Source: Chloroflexi bacterium bin125
Lineage (GTDB): Bacteria; Chloroflexota; Dehalococcoidia; Bin125
Reading direction: 5' to 3'
Assembly: GCA_002239025.1 (NCBI GenBank)
Contig: MPNM01000003.1
Span: 1 to 64,000 of the forward strand
Length of the DNA: 64,000 bases
The notes beneath the pieces were generated by a model. The model was not told the origin of the DNA and ran no database searches. It saw only the letters and a list, made by a program, of their open reading frames with translations. Positions 36,789 to 46,740 of this stretch are shown here, piece after piece; within the stretch, counting starts at the first letter, position 1, and each line of letters begins with the position of its first letter. The translations under genes were made by a program, and so were the position numbers.

Positions 36789-38074
36789 TGCGCTACCAGA
36801 TCGTCACTCTCGGTTGCCCGAAGAACACCACCGATTCCGACCGAATCGCGCGCACGCTCGAACAGCAAGGACATCGCGCCGTCCAGCAGCGAGCTGACGC
36901 AGATCTGGTCATCCTCAACACCTGTGGATTCATCGACGACGCGCGGGAAGAGTCACGCCAGGCCGCCGAGATTCTCGGCGCCGAACGCTCCGCAAATCAG
37001 CAAGTGATCGTCACCGGTTGCTGGTCGCAGATCGAACGTGAGCAGGTCATCGAGATTGATGGCATCGATGCAACCTTCGGCATCGAAGCCTGGAACCAGA
37101 TCGCCGATCATGCGGGAACGGTGGAGGCCGAACGCGATATCCCCGAGACGTCTCTGAGCATCGGTCCATCGGCCTATCTGAAGATTTCCGACGGCTGCGC
37201 GAGGCCATGCACGTTCTGCAATATCCCCGGCATCAAAGGAAGACAATTCCGCAGCGTCGAGCCGGATGCGCTGGTGCAAGAGGCCCGCCATCTCGTGGCC
37301 CGCGGCGCACGAGAAGTCGTGCTGGTCGCTCAAGACAGCACTGCCTACGGCGCCGAATGGGGCGACGCCAACGGTCTGGCCCGGCTGATCGAGCGCCTCG
37401 CTGGCGAATCCGGAGCCGAGTGGTTGCGCCTGATGTACGCGTATCCGGGATTCGTCACGCCCAGCCTGGTCGAGGTGATGTCGCAGACGCCGCAGGTTTG
37501 CAACTACCTCGACATTCCCCTGCAACACGGTTCGACATCGGTCCTGCGACGGATGAAGCGTCCCCACAACATGGGTATGGTCCGCGGCACGCTCGACCGG
37601 CTGCGAACAGCGATGCCCGACATCGCCATCCGCACCACGTTCATCGTCGGTTTTCCCGGAGAGACAGATGACGAGTTTGCCGAGCTGCTGGACTTTGCAG
37701 CGGAGGCCGAGTTCGACCGCGCTGGCGCATTCATGTACTCGCCGCAGGAGGGAACGCCGGCAGCCCACATGTCGGAACAAATCCCGGAAGATGTAAAGCA
37801 AGCGCGGCACGAAGAACTGATGCTGCTGCTCGCCGATATCTCGGCCAGCAAGAACGAGCGCCAGATCGGACGCGAGCTCCAACTCCTGGTCGAGTCCGAG
37901 CCCGGCCAGACCACTGAGGACGGCGAACCCGTCATCGCCGGACGCACCTACCGGGAAGCAGCCGAAGTCGATGGCCTGGTCTTCGCGCTCGGAGAAGCAA
38001 ATCCAGGCGAGATCCTCAACGTAGAAATCGCAGATTCGCTGGGACACGACCTCTGGGCGGAAGTGATCGCGTAG
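36788..38074 (+). CDS. rimO: Ribosomal protein S12 methylthiotransferase RimO
   Basis: The 428-residue radical-SAM enzyme has three MTTase-domain cysteines (TLGCPKN, LNTCGF, VTGCWSQ). The radical-SAM motif is CARPCTFCNIPGIKGR, and a C-terminal TRAM domain follows. It adds a methylthio group to an Asp of ribosomal protein S12. The motif details fit RimO rather than MiaB, but close paralogues exist. It is coupled to the RodZ-like gene. Confidence 0.92.
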   Translation: MRYQIVTLGCPKNTTDSDRIARTLEQQGHRAVQQRADADLVILNTCGFIDDAREESRQAAEILGAERSANQQVIVTGCWSQIEREQVIEIDGIDATFGIEAWNQIADHAGTVEAERDIPETSLSIGPSAYLKISDGCARPCTFCNIPGIKGRQFRSVEPDALVQEARHLVARGAREVVLVAQDSTAYGAEWGDANGLARLIERLAGESGAEWLRLMYAYPGFVTPSLVEVMSQTPQVCNYLDIPLQHGSTSVLRRMKRPHNMGMVRGTLDRLRTAMPDIAIRTTFIVGFPGETDDEFAELLDFAAEAEFDRAGAFMYSPQEGTPAAHMSEQIPEDVKQARHEELMLLLADISASKNERQIGRELQLLVESEPGQTTEDGEPVIAGRTYREAAEVDGLVFALGEANPGEILNVEIADSLGHDLWAEVIA

Positions 38075-38167
38075 GGCCCCGTCCAATCATCGAATGCCTG
38101 GCCCCTTTGTCGTCGTCATGCCTGCGTTTGTCCAGGTTTACTCTCCGCCACACCATCTGAGCAGGAC

Positions 38168-38461
38168 TTACAGCGAAATCGTCTCCGTCGACACCTCACC
38201 GACCTGACAGTCGATCCGCAAATCCTCGATGAACGCCAGTACCTTCTGCGCCGTCGCGTGTGAGATCTGCGACTCCGATGAAATCGCTGCAAACGCCAGC
38301 GTCGCCCTCGATGGATCGTTCTGCGTATCGACCTCCGACGCCGCGACGGGAAACTTGTTTCGCGTCCTCTGAGTCACCTGGCGCACCACTGCCCGCTTGT
38401 CCTTCAGCGATGCGGAGTCGAAAATCACCAACTCAACGGTCAGAACAGTGATGAAGGTCAT
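38168..38461 (-). CDS. DUF503 (YlxP-like) protein
   Basis: The 97-residue protein matches the DUF503 pattern: VELVIFDSASLKDKRAVVRQV and NKFPVAASEVD, with a final LAFIEDLRIDCQVGE. The family often lies near rbfA or other translation genes. Its start overlaps the scpB stop by four bases, so it is the last gene of a mtaB-scpB-ylxP operon. Confidence 0.88.
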   Translation of the reverse strand: MTFITVLTVELVIFDSASLKDKRAVVRQVTQRTRNKFPVAASEVDTQNDPSRATLAFAAISSESQISHATAQKVLAFIEDLRIDCQVGEVSTETISL

Positions 38462-39039
38462 ACGTCCTCGTTCGGTTCGAGCGGCAACACAGCCTGTTGT
38501 GCCGGCGGTTCCAGATCCTCCAAGGGAGGCAACTGGTCGAGCGCGGACAGTCCAAAGTGGTCCAGGAAGCGCGGAGTCACACTCCAGAGCAAGGGTTGGC
38601 CGACCGTATCGAGACGGCCGCTGGGTGCAATCAGGTCTCGCGCCCGCAACGAACGAATCACACCGGAAGCACCAACGCCCCGCACGCGTTCGATCTGGTC
38701 ACGCGTGACCGGCTGGTGATATGCAATCACGGCCAGCGTCTCCAGCGCCGCTTTCGACAAGCGCGGCGGCGTGTCCAGTCCCAGCAGCCGTTCGACATAA
38801 GGTGCAGCCTCGGGCGCCGAGACCAACGCGACCGTCTCGTTGTGTCGACGAAGGCGAATCCCCCGAGAGTCATCCGTCTCCAGCTCTTGCAGAACTGATT
38901 CAACCGCATCCACGGACACGCCGGTCACCCGCGCTAGCGTGCGCACCGTCGGAGGGGACTCGGCAACCAGCAATAGCGCTTCGACCGTCAGGCGCAGGTT
39001 CTCAGGCGGATGCAAGGAGTCAGGCTGTTCGGTCGTCAT
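38458..39039 (-). CDS. scpB: SMC-ScpAB condensin subunit ScpB
   Basis: The 193-residue protein has two winged-helix repeats typical of ScpB: LTVEALLLVAESPPTVRTLA, then LSKAALETLAVIAYHQPVTRDQIERVRGV. It forms the condensin complex with SMC and ScpA. No scpA is in the window. It overlaps mtaB and the DUF503 gene by four bases each. Confidence 0.94.
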   Translation of the reverse strand: MTTEQPDSLHPPENLRLTVEALLLVAESPPTVRTLARVTGVSVDAVESVLQELETDDSRGIRLRRHNETVALVSAPEAAPYVERLLGLDTPPRLSKAALETLAVIAYHQPVTRDQIERVRGVGASGVIRSLRARDLIAPSGRLDTVGQPLLWSVTPRFLDHFGLSALDQLPPLEDLEPPAQQAVLPLEPNEDV

Positions 39040-40319
39040 CCCACCAGCTCGCCCGACAGCACGCCTGCAGCAATCGACACTATGCGCACGCTGCGCAGCT
39101 GATTCGTGAGATCCGCATTCGTATCAACGCGAACCGGCAAATAGGTGTCACTCAGACCGGAGTCGGAATGCTCGAAGAGGACCGTCTCCAGGGCTCCAAC
39201 GCGAGCATCGAGCGCATCCCGCCGCTGGCGAGCTCCCAGGTCGCGCAACTCTCGTGCGCGCTCTCGTTTCAGCTCGGGAACAACATCATCCTCCAACAGC
39301 GAGGCGGAAGTGTTGGGACGCTGTGAGTAGGGAAACACGTGTACATCGGTGAACTGCACATCTTCCATCATTTGTACGGAGTCGTTGTGGTCTGCGTCGC
39401 GTTCTCCGGGAAACCCGGCGATGATGTCGGTTGTGATCGAGGCGCCCGGTACTGCAGCGCGAATCGAGTCGACGGCCTCGCGGAACTCCGAAGCGGAGTA
39501 ACGACGTCGCATCCGTGACAACACCTGATCCGACCCACTCTGCAACGCCACGTGGAAGTGTCGACACATCCGCGCGTCGTCCCAACAGGCCAGCAGTTGC
39601 GGTGTGATGTCCTGCGGTTGAATCGACGAGTAATGAATCCGCGCGGCATCCGTCCGTTCGAGCAGCGCCTCTATCAACGTCGCAGCCGACGCGCCATCCG
39701 ACCGATCACGACCGTATGCGCCCGGTTGAGTGCCGGTCAGCACGATCTCCTGCACGCCCTCTTCGACCCGCTCTTGCGCAGCGGCGACAATCTCGTCGAT
39801 CGGTATCGCCCGTTCCCGGCCGCGTACATACGGCACGATGCAAAAGGCGCAGACATCGTCGCAACCTTCCTGGATCTTGATGAACGCGCGTGTCCGGTTG
39901 CTCGATGCCAGAGTCTCGTTCGATATCGGCTTGCGGCCATCGATCGCCGACAACACAGCCGCGGCAGCGTCCTGCTTGCGACCGTTCGGCACCACTTCTA
40001 CGCGCGCCAGCGATGCAATCTCGGCCGCATCGCGCTCTGCGTAGCATCCGGTGACGACGACCGGAGCTTCAGGCGATAGCCGCTGAGCGAGCCGGATCAG
40101 TCGTCGCGCCTTGCGATCGGCGACGTGCGTGATTGTGCAGGTGTTGATCAAGTACGCATCTGCGCGGGTCGGTCGGTCGACCGTGACGCAGCCATGTTGT
40201 TGAAGTTCTCTCGCCGCTTGCTGAGTTTCAGCCTGGTTCAGTTTGCAGCCCAACGTCAGTGTCGCCACGACAGGGGCGCGGATTGAACTCTGAAAGGATG
40301 CGCGGCCGTTCATGCCCAT
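39036..40319 (-). CDS. mtaB: tRNA t6A37 methylthiotransferase MtaB
   Basis: The 427-residue radical-SAM methylthiotransferase begins with TLTLGCKLNQAE and has LINTCTITHVAD and VVTGCYAERD. The radical-SAM motif is CDDVCAFCIVPYVRGRER. GCKLNQAE marks MtaB rather than MiaB or RimO. It makes ms2t6A at tRNA position 37. It is the first gene of the scpB operon and is divergent from a small membrane-protein gene at 40354. Confidence 0.93.
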   Translation of the reverse strand: MGMNGRASFQSSIRAPVVATLTLGCKLNQAETQQAARELQQHGCVTVDRPTRADAYLINTCTITHVADRKARRLIRLAQRLSPEAPVVVTGCYAERDAAEIASLARVEVVPNGRKQDAAAAVLSAIDGRKPISNETLASSNRTRAFIKIQEGCDDVCAFCIVPYVRGRERAIPIDEIVAAAQERVEEGVQEIVLTGTQPGAYGRDRSDGASAATLIEALLERTDAARIHYSSIQPQDITPQLLACWDDARMCRHFHVALQSGSDQVLSRMRRRYSASEFREAVDSIRAAVPGASITTDIIAGFPGERDADHNDSVQMMEDVQFTDVHVFPYSQRPNTSASLLEDDVVPELKRERARELRDLGARQRRDALDARVGALETVLFEHSDSGLSDTYLPVRVDTNADLTNQLRSVRIVSIAAGVLSGELVG

Positions 40320-40353
40320 CTACGATACTGATAGAAAGCGACAACGGAGGTAC

Positions 40354-40488
40354 ATGATGGTAGAGATCGGTCTGGCAATCCTATTCGTCAGCATCCTCGT
40401 CGCTGCCGACCGGGGGCGCTACAACACGCTCAACGAAAAGATGAAGGACTTCGTCGACTGGCTCGACCGCCCCGAAGATCAGCAATAG
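40354..40488 (+). CDS. Small single-span membrane protein
   Basis: The 44-residue reading frame begins MMVEIGLAILFVSILVAADR. One hydrophobic segment is followed by a charged tail with NEKMKDFVDWLDRPEDQQ. A strong ACAACGGAGG site lies just before it, at 40341-40350. The first ATG is only three bases from GGAGG; the second ATG at 40357 has better spacing. It is too short for most gene callers, and no family is recognised. Confidence 0.6.
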   Translation: MMVEIGLAILFVSILVAADRGRYNTLNEKMKDFVDWLDRPEDQQ

Positions 40489-40644
40489 ACCCGTCGTCCC
40501 TGTTCCGAGCGACAACCCCACTTTCGTCAGCATTGCGACTCGTCGCACTGTTTCTCTCGTGTTGCCTGCTTGGCGGACATAATTGACAACGCCGCACGCC
40601 CGTACTACGTTGGATACAACAGAACAGACGTACAGGGAACGACG

Positions 40645-40911
40645 ATGTCCAGCCGCGCTCGACCTCCTGTAATCGGACCAATCGCCCGGGCAGCACAGTT
40701 GCCGCTGATGCTCGAGCCAATCGCGACTCCGCGCGCTACCTCGCCAAGGCCCCGCCGAGGTAGCTCAGTCTGTCCACGCTGTGCCGGACCCACCGCCAGT
40801 CACGGACGGCGCACTGTCTGCATCATTTGCGGCTACGGCGCCGAGCCCTACCAGCCAAGACGCCGTCACAGCCGTTCAACCCGCCATCGCGCGATGAAGC
40901 CAGTGGCTTAG
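40645..40911 (+). CDS. Small zinc-ribbon-like hypothetical protein
   Basis: The 88-residue protein is basic and Pro/Arg-rich, with a four-Cys ribbon: CPRCAGP, then CIICGYGAEPY. It ends in a run of Arg and His. A CAGGGAACG site precedes ATG 40645. Function unknown; the basic tail suggests nucleic-acid contact but does not prove it. Confidence 0.5.
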   Translation: MSSRARPPVIGPIARAAQLPLMLEPIATPRATSPRPRRGSSVCPRCAGPTASHGRRTVCIICGYGAEPYQPRRRHSRSTRHRAMKPVA

Positions 40912-41002
40912 CTCAGCTCCAATCACTGCCGCTGAGTCGTCCGCGTCATCTGTGGATTCGGCGCACGTACGTGGACCGCTCGAAGGCGGATAAAATAAAG
41001 CG

Positions 41003-41191
41003 GTGAGCATTCTCATCGCTGTCCTGGTCCTCGCCGTGGTGGTCACCCTGATGTACATGCGGGGGCTGTTGACGTTCGGCAATCTGCTGTCTGTCTACCG
41101 GCGCATACGACTCGCGCTGCTGCTCGCGGTCGTGGCCATTCTGATCATCGGCTTCCTGCGCATCTTCGGTATCGGCGGCGATGGCTTCTGA
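41003..41191 (+). CDS. Small two-span membrane protein
   Basis: The 62-residue protein has two hydrophobic segments (ILIAVLVLAVVVTLMYM and LALLLAVVAILIIGFL) around a short basic loop. It starts with GTG 41003 and overlaps the glycerate kinase gene by 11 bases, so the two are probably cotranscribed. No family recognised. Confidence 0.55.
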   Translation: MSILIAVLVLAVVVTLMYMRGLLTFGNLLSVYRRIRLALLLAVVAILIIGFLRIFGIGGDGF

Positions 41192-42314
41192 TCCGATGCG
41201 AGTGGTCATCGCGCCGCAGGAATTCAAGGGCAGCCTGACCGCTGTGGAAGCTGCCGCGGCAATCGAGCAGGGCGTCCGAGCCGTATTGCCCGACGCAGAG
41301 ATCGACAGCGTCCCAGTCGCCGACGGAGGCCCGGGAACCGTCGAAGCCATCGTCCACGCCGCCAACGGACGCACGTCAATTGCCCGGGTGGACGGCCCGC
41401 TGGGAGCGCCGGTCGACGCCAGGTGGGGACGAATCGACGCCGGCCGCTGCGCCGTGATCGAAATGGCCGCCGCCTCGGGTCTGACCCTGCTCCGTCCCGA
41501 ACAATTGGATCCGCGCCGCGCCTCTACCCATGGCACCGGCCAATTGATCAAGCACGCCCTCGATGCAAACGTCGAGCGCATCCTGATTGGAGTCGGCGGC
41601 AGCGCCACCAACGACGGTGGCGCAGGCATGGCTGAAGCGCTTGGCGCAGTCTTCCTCGACGAGGACGGCAATAGACTCCCTCCCGGAGGCGCGGCGCTGC
41701 GAAACCTCGCGAGCATCGAGATCGACAGGCTCGATCCTCGGTTGGCCGAGGTCGAAATCCATGTCCTCTGCGACGTGCAAAATCCACTGCTCGGACATGA
41801 AGGGGCAAGCGCGGTCTATGGACCGCAAAAGGGCGCTGACCCAGCCTGCGTCGCCCAACTAGATCGAGCCCTGGCCAACTTTGCCGCGATTCTGGAACGC
41901 GACCTGAGTGCGAGCGTCGCTGAGATTCCCGGCGCAGGAGCAGCCGGAGGGCTCGCAGCCGGACTGATGGCCTTCTGTGGCGCAACCCTGCAATCGGGCT
42001 TTGCCGCGGTCTCTGAGGCCGTCAGATTGCCTGAACGAATCGCACAGGCCGATCTCGTCATCACCGGTGAAGGCCGTCTCGACACGCAATCTGCTTACGG
42101 CAAGACGGTCGCCGGCGTCGCCCAACTGGCCCATGCCGCCAATATGCCATGTCTCGCCGTTGCTGGACTGATCGACGGTCGGGCTGAACTGCCCGGACTG
42201 ACGGATAGCGAAGCTTCTACACCGATTGGAATGTCGATCGATGAGGCGATGTCGCGAACCGGCGAACTCGTCCCTGCTGCTGTCGAGCGATTGCTGCGGC
42301 GCTACTCGGCGTAA
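41181..42314 (+). CDS. Glycerate kinase
   Basis: The 377-residue protein matches glycerate 2-kinases of the GarK/GlxK type: VVIAPQEFKGSLTAVEAAAA at the start, VPVADGGPGTVEAIV, and IGVGGSATNDGGAGMAEALG. Later it has ITGEGRLDTQSAYGKTVAGVA. It phosphorylates D-glycerate, linking glyoxylate or serine metabolism to glycolysis. It starts with ATG 41181 inside the small membrane-protein gene. Confidence 0.93.
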   Translation: MASDPMRVVIAPQEFKGSLTAVEAAAAIEQGVRAVLPDAEIDSVPVADGGPGTVEAIVHAANGRTSIARVDGPLGAPVDARWGRIDAGRCAVIEMAAASGLTLLRPEQLDPRRASTHGTGQLIKHALDANVERILIGVGGSATNDGGAGMAEALGAVFLDEDGNRLPPGGAALRNLASIEIDRLDPRLAEVEIHVLCDVQNPLLGHEGASAVYGPQKGADPACVAQLDRALANFAAILERDLSASVAEIPGAGAAGGLAAGLMAFCGATLQSGFAAVSEAVRLPERIAQADLVITGEGRLDTQSAYGKTVAGVAQLAHAANMPCLAVAGLIDGRAELPGLTDSEASTPIGMSIDEAMSRTGELVPAAVERLLRRYSA

Positions 42315-42733
42315 GGTGTGCGTCGGTCGGTTAAGTTGATCGCCGCCCGATGAGCGTTCCTCGGCGGCGGCGCGATTCCGATCTCGTCCAACCGGTCGTC
42401 GTCGATGCCAAAGTGATGCGCGACTTCATGTAGGACCGTCTCCCGGACCTGCTCAACCACTTCATCCTCGCTCCGACAGATGCTCTCGATTGGCTGCTGG
42501 TAGATCATGATCCGGTCTGGCAGCGTCTCGCCGTACCAGCCGCGATTCGTCAGCGGCTGTCCTACGTACAGGCCAAGCAAGGTGTGTCGCCCGCTGAGTC
42601 CGACCGAATCGAGTTCCTCGGTCGTGGGTTGGTTGCGCAGCAGGATGACCACATTGTCCATCCGCTCCGCGAGCTGTTCAGGAATTTCGTCAAGCGCGCG
42701 TTCAACCAGCCGGCGGAATCTCGATCGTCGCAT
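42302..42733 (-). CDS. Metallopeptidase-like (zincin, PF06262-type) protein
   Basis: The 143-residue protein ends with the extended zincin motif HEVAHHFGIDDDRLDEIG and opens with RFRRLVERALDEIPEQLAERMDNV. This is the layout of the small possibly secreted or cytosolic zincin_1 family. ATG 42733 lies four bases after the end of the penicillin-binding-protein gene. A longer in-frame start would lie inside that gene and is rejected. The tail overlaps the convergent glycerate kinase gene by 13 bases. Confidence 0.82.
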   Translation of the reverse strand: MRRSRFRRLVERALDEIPEQLAERMDNVVILLRNQPTTEELDSVGLSGRHTLLGLYVGQPLTNRGWYGETLPDRIMIYQQPIESICRSEDEVVEQVRETVLHEVAHHFGIDDDRLDEIGIAPPPRNAHRAAINLTDRRTPYAE

Positions 42734-42737
42734 CTGA

Positions 42738-45194
42738 CTACGGTACCCAGTTGTTGAGTATGGCGCCTTCGAGGATCCGTTGCACGATAGGCCCAGCATC
42801 GTCGGAGCCGGACTGGCCGTCGTCCAGCACAAGTGTGACAACTAGCCGAGGGTCTCCGAAATTCGCCCAGGCCGCGAACCACGCGTGGGTCGTGTAAGGG
42901 CCAATGGTGACCTCTTCTTCCTCCTGCGCCTGTTGATCCTCATCTTCCTCCGTCTGTTCGCTGGCCAGCTCCACTTCGATTTCTTCTTCAGCCTGTTCTA
43001 CCTCCTCTTCGTCGACGGCAGCCAGCGTCTCGGCGTCAACCACCTGGTCCTCCGCCGTTCCCGATTTCCCGGCGATGCGCAACACACTGCCTCGGAAGAC
43101 GTAGAAGCCAGTGCCGTAGGGCTGCGAGACCGTAGTCCGCAATGCTGCCTGGAGTTGCTCCAGCGTGTCGGCCGAAACTGGTAGCACACTCAATGAACGC
43201 CGTTCGATCACCTGTGGCGGCGCTCCGACCGGTTCGATCGATTGGGCAACGATCGGCGTACTCACCACGCCATTGGTCGCAAGTGCAACGTAGGCATTGG
43301 CCATCTGCAGCACCGTGACAGCGACAAAGCCCTGACCAATGCTCATATTCAGCGTGTCGCCGGTGAACCAGGCTTCATTGAAATGCGTTGCCTTCCACGC
43401 AGGCCCCGGAATCACGCCGCTCTCTTCATTCAGACCAATGATTCCTGTCGCCTGGCCAAAGCCAAACCCCGATGCCACCGACGGCAACAGATCTGTATCG
43501 ATGCGGTCCAGGTTCAGCCCCAACTCGTAGAACACAGTGTTGCACGATTCGGCCAGTGCCTGGGACAACGTGATCCGTCCCTGGTTGGTGTCCTTCCAGT
43601 TGCGCAGCGGTTGGTCGCCCACTTCCATCCACTCCGCTGGGCATGAAATCCGGTCGGTGATCTCGTACCCACCGCCTTCGAGCGCCGCGGCGAGCGTAAC
43701 CACCTTGAACGTCGATCCGGGTGCATAGATCTGCTCAACCGCGCGATTAATGAACGGCTGACGTTCGTCGAAGAAGTATGTGTCGTACTCCTCCTGTGTC
43801 ACGCCATCGACGATCGAGTTAGGATCGATCCGCGGATACGACGCCATCGCGAGCACGTGCCCACTACGAGGATCGATCGCGACTACGGCGCCAGGCTGTT
43901 CGCCCAATGCCGTCTCAGCCAGTTGTTGCACACGCACATCCAACGTCAGGCGGATGTTGGCGCCGGCGATCGCCGGACGATTGACAATCTCGCGGACCGG
44001 GCGACCAATCGGATCGACAATCGATAGGCTGCCGCCACGTCGTCCAGCCAGGATCCGTTCGAATGACTGCTCAATCCCGTCGCGACCCACCATGTCGCCG
44101 GCGCGATATCCCTCGACGAACAGCTCAGCCAGTTCGGTCGGATTGATTTCCTGCAGATAGCCGACGACATGAGCTGCTACGTCGCCGAATGGGTAGTATC
44201 GGCGAGTCTGACGCGTCACCAGGATGCCCTGAGACGCGAGCTGCTCAAACTCCCGGATCACATCCGGCGACGTATCGAGCGCCAGCACTGCGACAGGAAT
44301 GTACTGATACGAGGGGACATCCTGATAGATGATCGCGCGGACATCTTCCTCCTCCACTCCCACCCGCTCAGTGAAGAAGTTCAGTACGAATTCCTCATCC
44401 GAAATCGAATCCCAATGCACGCCGACAATGACCACTTCGGTCTCACCGGCCAGTACTACGCCGTTCCGGTCGAGAATCTCACCGCGTGGCGGAGTTTCAA
44501 TCAGCGTCCTGATCAGATATCCAGGAGAACCCAGGCTGCTAAACATCAGGTCCGGCGTCCAGTTGACCACCCAGTGAGGCTGTCGCAACGTGCGTGCCTG
44601 GACGAGTTCTTTGATCTCGCCAAAGAACGTCGTCTGATAGCTGATCTCTACCTCGTGTGATGATGCGTTCGAGTCATCCTGCGGTTGCACCTCCCAGGTG
44701 AATCCGCCAATCGTCGCCTCAGCCCAGATATCCCGGTAGCGCTGCTCGAACGCTTCGGCAGTGATTCGCTCCTTGGTCTCCGTCGAGGTCCGTTCGTATG
44801 CGCCGGACAGGTCTCCGGTCGCGATGAGATGGAAGAAACTCTGCACGGCAAACAACGCGGTCGGCGGCGCGACGTCCAGGTCTTCCAGATCCTCTGCCGG
44901 AGGCCGGTAGGCAGTCGTTCCATCGCCCTGTGAACCGCCGTCTACCGCAGCTTCGCCTGCCTCTTCTTCAGCCGTTGGCTGCGCTTCTTCTGGTGGGGGA
45001 GGGAAGTGCTTGGACAGATCGCGTTCGGACTCACCACCGAACACACAACCACTCAGGAGCCCACCGCATAGCAGAGTGGCGACGATCAACAGCCCCGGCA
45101 AGGTCTGACGGAGCGATACGAATCGCCGACTAAACCGCTGACGTGGTCGCAAACATGATCGCAGACGTGGTCGCAAACGTGGCGCGTCGCGCAT
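42738..45194 (-). CDS. Class B penicillin-binding protein (peptidoglycan transpeptidase)
   Basis: The 818-residue protein has a basic N-terminus and a lipobox-like LLSGC (Cys50). An NTF2-like domain near residues 105-200 is followed by the PBP dimerisation region. The transpeptidase domain has S494TFK, SCN near residue 550 and KSGTA near residue 710. An insert of about 45 residues, almost all Glu, Asp, Gln and Ala, follows KSGTA directly; other class B proteins have a short loop there. The acyl-enzyme residues are intact, so it should be active. It is followed by the zincin gene on the same strand. Confidence 0.92.
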   Translation of the reverse strand: MRDAPRLRPRLRSCLRPRQRFSRRFVSLRQTLPGLLIVATLLCGGLLSGCVFGGESERDLSKHFPPPPEEAQPTAEEEAGEAAVDGGSQGDGTTAYRPPAEDLEDLDVAPPTALFAVQSFFHLIATGDLSGAYERTSTETKERITAEAFEQRYRDIWAEATIGGFTWEVQPQDDSNASSHEVEISYQTTFFGEIKELVQARTLRQPHWVVNWTPDLMFSSLGSPGYLIRTLIETPPRGEILDRNGVVLAGETEVVIVGVHWDSISDEEFVLNFFTERVGVEEEDVRAIIYQDVPSYQYIPVAVLALDTSPDVIREFEQLASQGILVTRQTRRYYPFGDVAAHVVGYLQEINPTELAELFVEGYRAGDMVGRDGIEQSFERILAGRRGGSLSIVDPIGRPVREIVNRPAIAGANIRLTLDVRVQQLAETALGEQPGAVVAIDPRSGHVLAMASYPRIDPNSIVDGVTQEEYDTYFFDERQPFINRAVEQIYAPGSTFKVVTLAAALEGGGYEITDRISCPAEWMEVGDQPLRNWKDTNQGRITLSQALAESCNTVFYELGLNLDRIDTDLLPSVASGFGFGQATGIIGLNEESGVIPGPAWKATHFNEAWFTGDTLNMSIGQGFVAVTVLQMANAYVALATNGVVSTPIVAQSIEPVGAPPQVIERRSLSVLPVSADTLEQLQAALRTTVSQPYGTGFYVFRGSVLRIAGKSGTAEDQVVDAETLAAVDEEEVEQAEEEIEVELASEQTEEDEDQQAQEEEEVTIGPYTTHAWFAAWANFGDPRLVVTLVLDDGQSGSDDAGPIVQRILEGAILNNWVP

Positions 45195-45331
45195 GCCCGA
45201 GTTACCCGCTCACCCCGCTCTTCGTCACCTTACCAGCCAATCGAGCCACTGGAACGCCAGAACTCACGACGACAGGCGTTAGACTTGGATCGTTCCGGCA
45301 GTGAACATGTGCCGCAGAGGGGATTCAGCAG

Positions 45332-46507
<1,176 letters not shown>

Positions 46508-46567
46508 TAGCAGGGCCTGTTCTCGGAGCTGCCGCAACGCAACTGCGAGTGCATCTCCCGTCCCCCG

Positions 46568-46670
46568 CTCCCCCTTGCAGGGGAGCTGCCAACCAAACTC
46601 TTCGCTCCCCCTTCCAGGGGGAGCTGCCGAAGAGCCTAGCCCCGGCTTGAACGGGGGCTGAGGGGGTCCC
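46568..46670 (+). repeat. Type A element copy 5, partly duplicated and containing a B-like palindrome
   Basis: Two hairpin/GAGCTGCC units occur in tandem (46568-46590 and 46605-46631). A GCCCCGGCTTGAACGGGGGC palindrome follows, then TGAGGGGGTCCC. It fills the gap between the acyl-CoA dehydrogenase and a lipoprotein gene. Confidence 0.7.
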
Positions 46671-46740
46671 GCGCCGCCTCCGCAAGTCCCTGCAATAGCT
46701 AGTTGCCTCCTCTCCCTTTCGTGCGAACAGGATACGGCCA

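Noticed and set aside
40755..40768. tRNA-like CGAGGTAGCTCAGT string
   Set aside because: It resembles a tRNA D-arm, but no anticodon arm or TTC loop follows, and it lies in the coding frame of the small zinc-ribbon gene.
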